Assembly (NCBI RefSeq): GCF_965221945.1
Contig: NZ_OZ244925.1
Location: forward strand, 930,001-994,000
Source: Poriferisodalis sp965221945
GTDB taxonomy: Bacteria; Actinomycetota; Acidimicrobiia; Acidimicrobiales; Poriferisodalaceae
Direction of reading: 5' to 3'
DNA: 64,000 nucleotides
Below, piece by piece: positions 18,994 through 25,729 of the stretch (positions within the stretch are counted from its first letter, which is position 1; every line of letters begins with the position of its first letter). The position numbers and the translations under genes are program-made. The notes beneath the pieces were generated by a model. That model was not told the origin of the DNA, ran no database searches, and worked only from the letters and a program-made list of their open reading frames with translations.

Positions 18994-20592
18994 GTGTCTC
19001 CTGAAAGCCAGTTTCCAGCCGCTGACTCCGGTGGTGGGCGCCCGTCCCTTTCGGACGGCCTCGTGGCATTCGTGAAACGCGACTGCCCGACGTGCCGCGA
19101 TATCGAGCCGGTGCTCGCCGAGCTCGTCGACCATGCGGCACGCAGCGGAATCCGACTCACCGTGTTCACCCAGGACGACCCCGCCTTTCCAGTGGGTCTG
19201 ACGGGATCGTCGGCGGATGTTGTTCACGATGCCGACCTCTCCGTGTCGTGGCATCACGAGATCTCCACGGTGCCCACGCTCATGGCGGTGATGGACGGCC
19301 GTGAGATGGCCCGCACGGTGGGGTGGGATCGTCGCAGCTGGGAGGCGCTGAGTGGCGCCGACGACCTCGGCTTGGAGCTGGCCGAGATGCGGCCTGGCTG
19401 CGGCTCGATGTCGGTCGATCCGCTGCGGGCCGACGAGCTGGCGTTGCGCTTTGGGGCGACCTCGTTCACGAGCCGCCGTGTGGAGCTGGCCTCTGCTGAG
19501 GATCCAGTCGAGGCTGCCTATGACCGCGGCTGGTCCGACGGGCTGCCGGTGGTGCCGCCGACCGAGGCACGGGTGGCCGCCATGCTGGCCGGGACCACTC
19601 GGGCGCCTGACGAGATCGTGGCCGTGGTGCCGCCGACGCTGGCCGAGTGCACGGTGGAGAAGGTGGCCGTAAATGCCGTCATGGCCGGCTGCAAGCCCGC
19701 GTACTTGCCGGTGGTACTTGCGGCCGTCGAGGCTGCGTGTACTGACACGTTCAATATGCACGGCCTGCTGTGCACGCTATGGTTCTCGGGACCGATCGTG
19801 ATCGTGAACGGCCCGATCCGGCGCCGCATCGGCATGAACACCGACAAGAACGCGCTCGGCCAGGGCAATCGCGCCAACTCCACCATCGGGCGAGCGCTGC
19901 AGTTGGTGATCCGCAACGTGGGCGGCGGCAAGCCCGGCATCGGCGGCATCGACCGCTCCGCACTGGGGTCGCCGTCGAAAGTGGGGTGGTGCTTCGCCGA
20001 GGACGAGGAGGGCCTGCCCGACGGCTGGCCGCCGCTGTCGGTGACCCGGGGCTTCGAGCCCGGCCAGGACACGGTGACGCTGTTCGCTGGGCACGGCCCG
20101 ATCGGCTGCATCGACCAGATCTCACGCACTCCCGACTCGCTCATCCGCATGATCGCTCAGCAGCTCTTGTGCGTCGGAAATCGCAAGCTGCCGGGCGAGG
20201 CGATGCTGGTGATGACGCCCGAGCACATGGCGACGTTCGCCGATTCGGGCTGGACCAAGCAGCGCTTCTACGACGAACTCGAGCCGCTGCTGCAGATGGA
20301 CCTCGACTTCGCAGCCCGCGACGCGGGAGGCATCGAAGAAGGCCTTCCCGCCGAGTTCCTGCAGCACCTGAAGGGCATCGCAGGAACCGGCAATGAGGGC
20401 GGGTCCGCTGACGGTGGGCTCGTGTTCGGGTCATCCGAAGGCTCCTCGGGCGGGAACCTGCGCAAGCTGCCCCCGTGGTCGCCCATGGTGGTGCGTGCCG
20501 GCGGGGGAGCGGGCGGCTTCAGCGCCATCCTCGAAGGCTGGGTGCCAGGCGCGAAGGGCAGCATTCCGATCACCCACCCGATCCGCCCTTGA
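18994..20592 (+). CDS. Thioredoxin-fold domain fused to a large uncharacterised domain
   Basis: A 532 aa protein of unknown function. Residues about 20-125 resemble a thioredoxin fold with a CPTC redox motif (VKRDCPTCRDIEPVL) and a cis-Pro-like VPTL. The rest (about 165-532) is a conserved block that opens YDRGWSDGLPVVPPTEARV and includes NTDKNALGQGNRANSTIGRA and MLVMTPEHMATFADSGWTK. I know the DGLPVVPPT block from uncharacterised actinobacterial and proteobacterial proteins often found with UGSC-family (seleno)proteins; that link is from memory and uncertain. Its own leaderless promoter separates it from tpiA. It sits where secG would usually follow tpiA. Confidence 0.6.
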   Translation: MSPESQFPAADSGGGRPSLSDGLVAFVKRDCPTCRDIEPVLAELVDHAARSGIRLTVFTQDDPAFPVGLTGSSADVVHDADLSVSWHHEISTVPTLMAVMDGREMARTVGWDRRSWEALSGADDLGLELAEMRPGCGSMSVDPLRADELALRFGATSFTSRRVELASAEDPVEAAYDRGWSDGLPVVPPTEARVAAMLAGTTRAPDEIVAVVPPTLAECTVEKVAVNAVMAGCKPAYLPVVLAAVEAACTDTFNMHGLLCTLWFSGPIVIVNGPIRRRIGMNTDKNALGQGNRANSTIGRALQLVIRNVGGGKPGIGGIDRSALGSPSKVGWCFAEDEEGLPDGWPPLSVTRGFEPGQDTVTLFAGHGPIGCIDQISRTPDSLIRMIAQQLLCVGNRKLPGEAMLVMTPEHMATFADSGWTKQRFYDELEPLLQMDLDFAARDAGGIEEGLPAEFLQHLKGIAGTGNEGGSADGGLVFGSSEGSSGGNLRKLPPWSPMVVRAGGGAGGFSAILEGWVPGAKGSIPITHPIRP

Positions 20593-20647
20593 AGATGCGT
20601 CCCGAGCGACCTGCCCGCCCCTGGATCGGCACTCGTGTCGAGTGCTA

Positions 20648-21877
20648 CTAGCTCCACAGTGTGCAGATCGGAATTGCTTCGATGCGGTCGCCGAGGCGAT
20701 AGCGGGCCGGGCCCGTGTGCAGTAGGACGCCCGCTCTGAACTGGGGTCCCAGCCCGTCGCGCAGCCATGCCAGATGCCGGGCGTCGGCAGGCTTCGGAGC
20801 GCTGTGGGCCTTGATCTCGATCGCTACGAGACCGCGTGCACCGAGGTCGGCGAGGATGTCCACTTCGTGACGTCCGTCACGACCGCGCAGATGGTGCAAT
20901 GTCGGTCGATGTGGGTCCACAACTGCTTCAGCGCGGAGCTGGTTCGCCACAAACGTGTCGATCAAGCGGCCGAGCAGGTCGCCATTGCTCATCACCAAGG
21001 CGACATCGGCGCCGACGGCCGCGCCCCACAGGCCGGTGTCTGCGATGTACCGCTTCGGCCCGCGTGCCAGACGCTTGAGACGGTTGGTGCTCCATGCGGG
21101 AAGCTCGGCGACAATACCGAGATCGCTCAGCAGCGTCGTATAGGAGCGGGACGTGCGTCGGTCCAGCCCAGCCGCTTCGTTCAGGGTGGCATCGTTCACG
21201 ATTCCCGCTGAGTTCAGGGCGTATGCCGTGAAGAACGCGCCAAGACGCACTGGGTCGGGGCTCTGGTCCGAGCCTGCGCGGTCGTGGACCAAGAGCTGCT
21301 CGATATAGCTGTCGAGCCAGCCTCTACGGACATTTCCCTCAAGTTCGGTGGCCGGCTCGGGAAATCCGCCCCGCAGCGCGATCTCCGCATAGCCCCGCAG
21401 GTCGGGCGGATCGGCGAGCACCGGGGGCAGGTCCCCGGCGAGAAGCGCATCTATGAACGGTCGGCCTGGTCGCGAGAGCTGCTCGCGTACCGTGAGCGGG
21501 TGCATGGCAACCCGGATGAGCCGGCCGGTTCCCGGCCACAGCGCGGGATCGGCATCGGACCGCGTGGAGCCGGTCAGGATGAACCTTCCAGCACGCCGCT
21601 CGGTGTCGACGGCACGCTTGACAGCACCCAACACCTCGGGGCAGGCCTGCCACTCGTCGAGGAGCACGGGCTCGGGACGATCCCGCAACGCCGCGTCGGG
21701 GTCCGCCCGGAATGGCCCCGCCTCGCGCTCGGAGTCGAGGCGCACGACGCTGGCTGCATGTCGTAGCGCAGTCGTGGTCTTGCCTGAGGCGCGGGCTCCC
21801 GTGATCATGATCGCTGGCGCAGAGCCAAGGATTTCAACAATCCAAGGATCAACCAAGCGGTCGAGATAGAGAGTCAC
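20648..21877 (-). CDS. AAA ATPase with DUF4143
   Basis: A 409 aa protein of the AAA_14/DUF4143 family. Walker A is GARASGKTTT (about residues 27-36), Walker B PVLLDEWQ, sensor FILTGSTR. The C-terminal DUF4143 half has GIVNDATLNEAAGLDRRTSRSY as a winged-helix-like segment and the restriction-nuclease-like HEVDILADLGARGLVAIEIK (E-x-D...E-x-K). The family is widespread, often in variable regions; its role is not settled, with suggestions ranging from toxin-antitoxin-like functions to DNA processing. GTG start at 21877 lies 6 nt from a TAGGCT hexamer and next to a perfect inverted repeat, suggesting autoregulation. Confidence 0.8.
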   Translation of the reverse strand: MTLYLDRLVDPWIVEILGSAPAIMITGARASGKTTTALRHAASVVRLDSEREAGPFRADPDAALRDRPEPVLLDEWQACPEVLGAVKRAVDTERRAGRFILTGSTRSDADPALWPGTGRLIRVAMHPLTVREQLSRPGRPFIDALLAGDLPPVLADPPDLRGYAEIALRGGFPEPATELEGNVRRGWLDSYIEQLLVHDRAGSDQSPDPVRLGAFFTAYALNSAGIVNDATLNEAAGLDRRTSRSYTTLLSDLGIVAELPAWSTNRLKRLARGPKRYIADTGLWGAAVGADVALVMSNGDLLGRLIDTFVANQLRAEAVVDPHRPTLHHLRGRDGRHEVDILADLGARGLVAIEIKAHSAPKPADARHLAWLRDGLGPQFRAGVLLHTGPARYRLGDRIEAIPICTLWS

Positions 21878-21883
21878 GTGCGA

Positions 21884-21923
21884 AGCCTACCGCTATTGCG
21901 CAGCAATCAATGTCGCAATAGCG
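21884..21923 (-). promoter_or_regulatory. -10 hexamer plus perfect 10 bp inverted repeat
   Basis: Read on the minus strand, TAGGCT (21889-21884) lies 6 nt before the GTG of the ATPase gene. Directly upstream are CGCTATTGCG (21891-21900) and CGCAATAGCG (21914-21923), a perfect inverted repeat with a 13 nt spacer. The position fits an operator covering the -10/-35 region. Confidence 0.5.
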
Positions 21924-22097
21924 CATGTCTCGATGTCGATATTACGCACACATAGATGCTGGTTTGGCGCATCTCGGGCCGAACTCGTCCACCGATCCAG
22001 CGTTGAACTGACCGACGACGGACCCCGCTGTCTCATGAGGGCAATTGCCCGTGCGGTACCGCTATTCGTCGCCATGGGTGCAGCGCCTGTGCGCCGG

Positions 22098-22103
22098 TAG
22101 CCT
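22098..22103 (+). promoter_or_regulatory. -10 hexamer of a leaderless promoter (secG)
   Basis: TAGCCT lies 8 nt before the GTG of secG. Confidence 0.35.
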
Positions 22104-22111
22104 CGTTGCCC

Positions 22112-22342
22112 GTGATGACGTGGATTGTCGGCGGCATTCACCTGCTGTCGGCCTTCGGTTTGATTGGTCTTGTGCTGTTGCACAGCGGCCGTGGCGGCGG
22201 TGTGTCCGACATGTTCGGCGGCAGCGTCGGGACCGCTGCTGCGGGCTCGACCGTTGCCGAGAAGAACCTCAGCCGCATCACGGTCGTGGTTGCCGTCTCG
22301 TTTGGCTTTACGACGCTGATTCTGGGCTTGTTGCTCGCCTGA
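22112..22342 (+). CDS. secG: Preprotein translocase subunit SecG
   Basis: A 76 aa inner-membrane protein of the SecYEG channel. Two transmembrane helices (about 4-24 and 54-75) flank the family signature LLHSGRGGGVSDMFGG and TVAEKNLSRITVV. The GTG at 22112 fits the -10 spacing, but an ATG one codon later cannot be excluded. In many actinobacteria secG follows tpiA directly; here two unrelated genes intervene. Its 3' end overlaps the convergent deacylase gene by 35 bp. Confidence 0.93.
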   Translation: MMTWIVGGIHLLSAFGLIGLVLLHSGRGGGVSDMFGGSVGTAAAGSTVAEKNLSRITVVVAVSFGFTTLILGLLLA

Positions 22343-23774
22343 TTGCCCGGCCCGGCCGTGCACCGGTGCTGGCGCCGTCCCGCCAGATCGCCCTGCCGTT
22401 GACCATGACGAGCTCGATGCCGCGCGCCGGCTGCTTCGGCTGCTCGAAGGTGGCGGTGTCGATCACGGTTTCTGGGTCAAAGAGAACGAGGTCGGCCATC
22501 GCACCGGCCTCCAGCACGCCCCGATCCGCCAAACCGAGACGTCGGGCCGGCAGTCCCGTCATTTTGTGCACTGCTTCTTCCAGAGAGAAGAGGCCTTGCT
22601 CGCGCGCATAGTGACCAAGCACCCGTGGGAAGGTACCCCACAGGCGGGGATGCGGGAATTCGTCGTGCGGCAGGCCGTCGGAGCCGATCATGGTGCCCGG
22701 GTAGGCCAGGATGCGGCGCACGTCCACCTCGTCCATCATGAAGAAGATCCCGCCGGCGGGCAGCAACGCTTCGACCGCAGCTTCGGGGTCGAGACCCATC
22801 TCGGCTGCGATCTCGGCGAGATCCCGCCCCGCAGCCTCGGGCTGCGCTTTGGACCACGTCACCAGCACTTTGCTGGCGTCCGACAGCTTGGTTGAGCCCA
22901 ATGTGGTCGAGCTGGCGATGTACGGGTAGGCGTCGAGGCCGATTTCTTGGCGCTGGCGAGCCGCTTCGATCAGCGCCAGGGTCTCGGCTGAGCGGCCGTG
23001 GTTGGCCTGCCCGGAGCACTTGTGATGTGAGATCACCACCGGCACGCCCGTTTCGCGGCCGATGGTGAAGGTCTCTTCCAGCGAGTCACTGACACGGTCG
23101 GCTTCGTCCCGCATGTGCGTCGTGTGGATGCCGCCCGCTGCCCGGACCGCTGTGACCAGCTCGATGATCTCGTCGGTCGGCGCGGCTGCGGCCGGGGCGT
23201 AGTAGAGACCCGTCGAGAGACCGATGGCACCGGCCTCCAGCGCCCGTTCCAGGCGGCTGCGCATGGCCGCGATCTCGTCGCCGGTCGCCGGACGGTTCAG
23301 CGAATCCATGGCCTCGACCCGCAGAGAGGCGTGGCCGACCAGGCAGAGTGCGTTGACAGCCGCCGGGTCATTGTCAAGAGCCGCGAGGTAGTCACCGAAG
23401 TCCGCGAAGAAGCCTTCGCCGTCGGGGCAGACGAGATCGAGCGGTGCCGGCGGCCGTCCGGTGGTCCGCAGCGGCGCCAAGCTGACCCCGCAGTTGCCGG
23501 TGATGACCGTGGTGACGCCCTGGCTGACCTTGGGCGCCATCAACGGGTTGACCAGCAGCGCTCGGTCGTCATGGGTGTGCACGTCGATGAAGCCGGGTGC
23601 CACCGCCTTGCCGCCCGCATCGACCTCGACGGCGCTCTCGGCGTGGCCGAGATCGCCCAGCCCGACGATCCTGTCGTCGGCGACGGCGATGTCGCCATGG
23701 GTCGACGGAGCGCCGGTCCCGTCGATCAGGCGGGCGTCGCGGATGATCAAGTCCGCTTTGTCGATCTCTGCCAT
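22308..23774 (-). CDS. N-acyl-D-amino-acid deacylase family amidohydrolase
   Basis: A 488 aa metal-dependent amidohydrolase. The N-terminal beta domain holds LIIRDARLIDGTGAPS, followed by the metal-binding HTHDDR of the barrel, a NCGVSLAPL segment (the Cys is a metal ligand in D-aminoacylases), IGLSTGLYYAP, THMRDEAD, and HHKCSG. The C-terminus GRAIWRDGASTGARPGR is typical of the DAN family. It probably cleaves N-acyl-D-amino acids or a related amide; the substrate cannot be fixed from sequence. ATG 23774 has GAAAGGG upstream. The LLM oxidoreductase gene is divergent. Confidence 0.85.
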   Translation of the reverse strand: MAEIDKADLIIRDARLIDGTGAPSTHGDIAVADDRIVGLGDLGHAESAVEVDAGGKAVAPGFIDVHTHDDRALLVNPLMAPKVSQGVTTVITGNCGVSLAPLRTTGRPPAPLDLVCPDGEGFFADFGDYLAALDNDPAAVNALCLVGHASLRVEAMDSLNRPATGDEIAAMRSRLERALEAGAIGLSTGLYYAPAAAAPTDEIIELVTAVRAAGGIHTTHMRDEADRVSDSLEETFTIGRETGVPVVISHHKCSGQANHGRSAETLALIEAARQRQEIGLDAYPYIASSTTLGSTKLSDASKVLVTWSKAQPEAAGRDLAEIAAEMGLDPEAAVEALLPAGGIFFMMDEVDVRRILAYPGTMIGSDGLPHDEFPHPRLWGTFPRVLGHYAREQGLFSLEEAVHKMTGLPARRLGLADRGVLEAGAMADLVLFDPETVIDTATFEQPKQPARGIELVMVNGRAIWRDGASTGARPGRAIRRATSPESAS

Positions 23775-23848
23775 GAGCCCTTTCCCAACCAAGTCAAGGT
23801 CGCGAGTTCACCACGTATCGTTCGGGTCGTCTGCGACAAGGAGCCCAC

Positions 23849-24688
23849 ATGGGACGTCACGCCATCAAGACCCCTCCGCACCACGCCAGCTGGCCGGAGT
23901 ACCTGGCGATCTGGCAGGCCGCCGACGAGTTCGAGGTCTTCGAGTCGGCGTGGAACTGGGACCACTTCTATCCCTTGGCGCCGCCGTACGACGGCCCCAA
24001 CCTTGAGGGCTGGACGATGCTGGCGGCGCTTGCACAGGCGACGACGCGAATACGTCTCGGCGCCATGGTCAACGGCATGCACCACCGCCATCCGGCAGTG
24101 ACCGCCAACATGGCCGCCACGCTCGACCACATCTCGAATGGTCGCTTCGAGCTGGGGATGGGCGCCGGCTGGAACTTCATGGAGAGCGACGCCTACGGCA
24201 TCGATCTCGGTCCGCTGCGCGACCGTTCAGATCGGCTCGAAGAGGGCATGGAGGTCATCGTCAAGCTGCTGACCGAAACGACCACCACGCACAAGGGGCG
24301 TTTCTTCGAGCTCACCGACGCGTGGTGCGAGCCCAAGCCGATCCAGGAGCGGATCCCGATCGTCATCGGCGGGCAGGGCCGGGTGCGGACATTGCGCACC
24401 GCTGCGAAGTACGCCGATCAGTGGGACATGACCTTCCCGGCCGATGTCGCAGCGTGGCAGGAGCTGGACGAGATTCTGCGGGCGCATTGCGAACGCGTGG
24501 GCCGTGATGAGGCCGAGATCGACCGGTCGGTGCATCTCGGTTTCGAGGCCGACGGCGACATCGACAAGGCGGTGGCAGGGGCGCAGGACTTCTTCGACGC
24601 CGGAATCGACATCGTCGTGTGGTCGTGGCGAGGCGAACTGGATCCGGTGAGTCTCGACGCCTTGGCAACAGCGATCGACGAGGCCTGA
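23849..24688 (+). CDS. LLM-class oxidoreductase, probably F420-dependent
   Basis: A 279 aa luciferase-like TIM-barrel enzyme. It shows AALAQATTRIRLGAMVNGMHHRHP, LDHISNGRFELGMGAGWN and PIVIGGQGRVRTLRTAAKYAD, the standard pattern of the F420-dependent LLM subgroup. No FMN-reductase partner is adjacent. It is divergent from the deacylase gene and has AAGGAG before its ATG. Substrate unknown. Confidence 0.85.
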   Translation: MGRHAIKTPPHHASWPEYLAIWQAADEFEVFESAWNWDHFYPLAPPYDGPNLEGWTMLAALAQATTRIRLGAMVNGMHHRHPAVTANMAATLDHISNGRFELGMGAGWNFMESDAYGIDLGPLRDRSDRLEEGMEVIVKLLTETTTTHKGRFFELTDAWCEPKPIQERIPIVIGGQGRVRTLRTAAKYADQWDMTFPADVAAWQELDEILRAHCERVGRDEAEIDRSVHLGFEADGDIDKAVAGAQDFFDAGIDIVVWSWRGELDPVSLDALATAIDEA

Positions 24689-24780
24689 TCGCCGCCGAAC
24701 AGCCGAGACGGCAGCGCTATGCTGATGCGCTCCGCTGTGGCCCTCAAGGGGGCTGCGATGCAGCGATTTTGGGTTTTCAT

Positions 24781-24864
24781 GTCGGAGTGGCGGAATTGGC
24801 AGACGCGCTAGATTAAGGATCTAGTGCCCGAAAGGGTGTGGGGGTTCAAGTCCCCCCTCCGACA
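24781..24864 (+). tRNA. tRNA-Leu, anticodon AAG
   Basis: Class II tRNA of 84 nt. Acceptor GTCGGAG pairs with CTCCGAC; D arm GCGGAATTGGCAGA; anticodon stem CTAGA/TCTAG with loop TTAAGGA, so positions 34-36 are AAG and 37 is G; long variable arm closed by CCC/GGG; T arm GGGGG-TTCAAGT-CCCCC; discriminator A. CCA is not encoded. G37 supports an NAG (CUN-reading) leucine tRNA rather than a UUR one. It is flanked by the LLM gene and the convergent IclR gene. Confidence 0.93.
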
Positions 24865-24934
24865 CGAACAGGTTCCCGACGCCAAACCGCAAGCCACGCC
24901 GGTCGGTTGACCTTCGCAGCGGTGCCGTGCGCCG

Positions 24935-25729
24935 TCAGTCGAACGTGGCGGAATAGCCGAGTTTGTGGGAGACCTCCTCCGACGCCTGGCGAAGAGCCGC
25001 TGAGGGGGAATCTGGGCCGACACCATCCATCGTCCCACTCCGACCCAGAACTGCGGTCGACGCAACAAGTCGACCTTGATGATCGAACACCGGTGCGGCG
25101 ACGGCGCTGAGCCCGGGCAAATAGTCGCCGCGGGAGATGGCCAACCTGTCTCGGCGAACCTGATCGATCAGCTCCTGCACCGCGCCAGCATCGCGATAGC
25201 GATCACCAAGAGGAGAACCCGCCAGCCGTTCGAGCTCTTCGGCGACCCTCTCGTCAATCATTCGCCATGGCTGGTAGGCCAAGAAGATCCTGCCGGTTGC
25301 CGTTCCGATGAGCGGCAGCACGGAACCGATGTGCAAGTTGCAGTGAACAACCTCGCTGGCATCGCGCCAGCCAATGATCACCGGCCCGTGCTGGCCCCAC
25401 ACCGATAGCGCGGTGGTTACATCGAGGCGTTGGTTGAGCTCGACCAACGCGTCGGTCGCGAAGCGAACCCCGTCAAGCCGCCGCAGACCGGCCAAGCCCA
25501 ACTGCAGCGCGCCGGGGCCGAGATCGTAGCGACCGGTGATCGGATCCTGCAGCACGAGGTCGCAGCGGATCAGGCTGACGAGATATCGGCGCGCCTTGCT
25601 CGGCATCATGTCAGCCCGCGACGCAAGCTCGCCGAGGGGGAGGGCACCGGGAGCCTCGACGAGGGCGGCCAGCACCCGGGCACCAACCTCGATGGACTTC
25701 ACCCCTTGGCTGGCCGAAGCCGCAGTCAC
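24935..25729 (-). CDS. IclR-family transcriptional regulator
   Basis: A 264 aa regulator. The winged-helix N-terminus (GVKSIEVGARVLAALVEAPGALPLGELASRADMMPSKARRYL, about residues 9-50) leads to an effector-binding domain (ALSVWGQHGPVIIGWRDAS, LIGTATGRIFLAYQP, GDYLPGLSAVAAPVFD). The GTG overlaps the stop of the molybdenum hydroxylase large-subunit gene by 4 bp (GTGA), so it is the last gene of the catabolic operon and is most simply its own regulator. A 15 bp palindrome at 31634-31648 is a candidate operator. Confidence 0.9.
   Translation of the reverse strand: MTAASASQGVKSIEVGARVLAALVEAPGALPLGELASRADMMPSKARRYLVSLIRCDLVLQDPITGRYDLGPGALQLGLAGLRRLDGVRFATDALVELNQRLDVTTALSVWGQHGPVIIGWRDASEVVHCNLHIGSVLPLIGTATGRIFLAYQPWRMIDERVAEELERLAGSPLGDRYRDAGAVQELIDQVRRDRLAISRGDYLPGLSAVAAPVFDHQGRLVASTAVLGRSGTMDGVGPDSPSAALRQASEEVSHKLGYSATFD

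Noticed and set aside
22343..23700. Plus-strand open frames opposite the deacylase gene
   Set aside because: They lack motifs and the minus frame shows a complete amidohydrolase.
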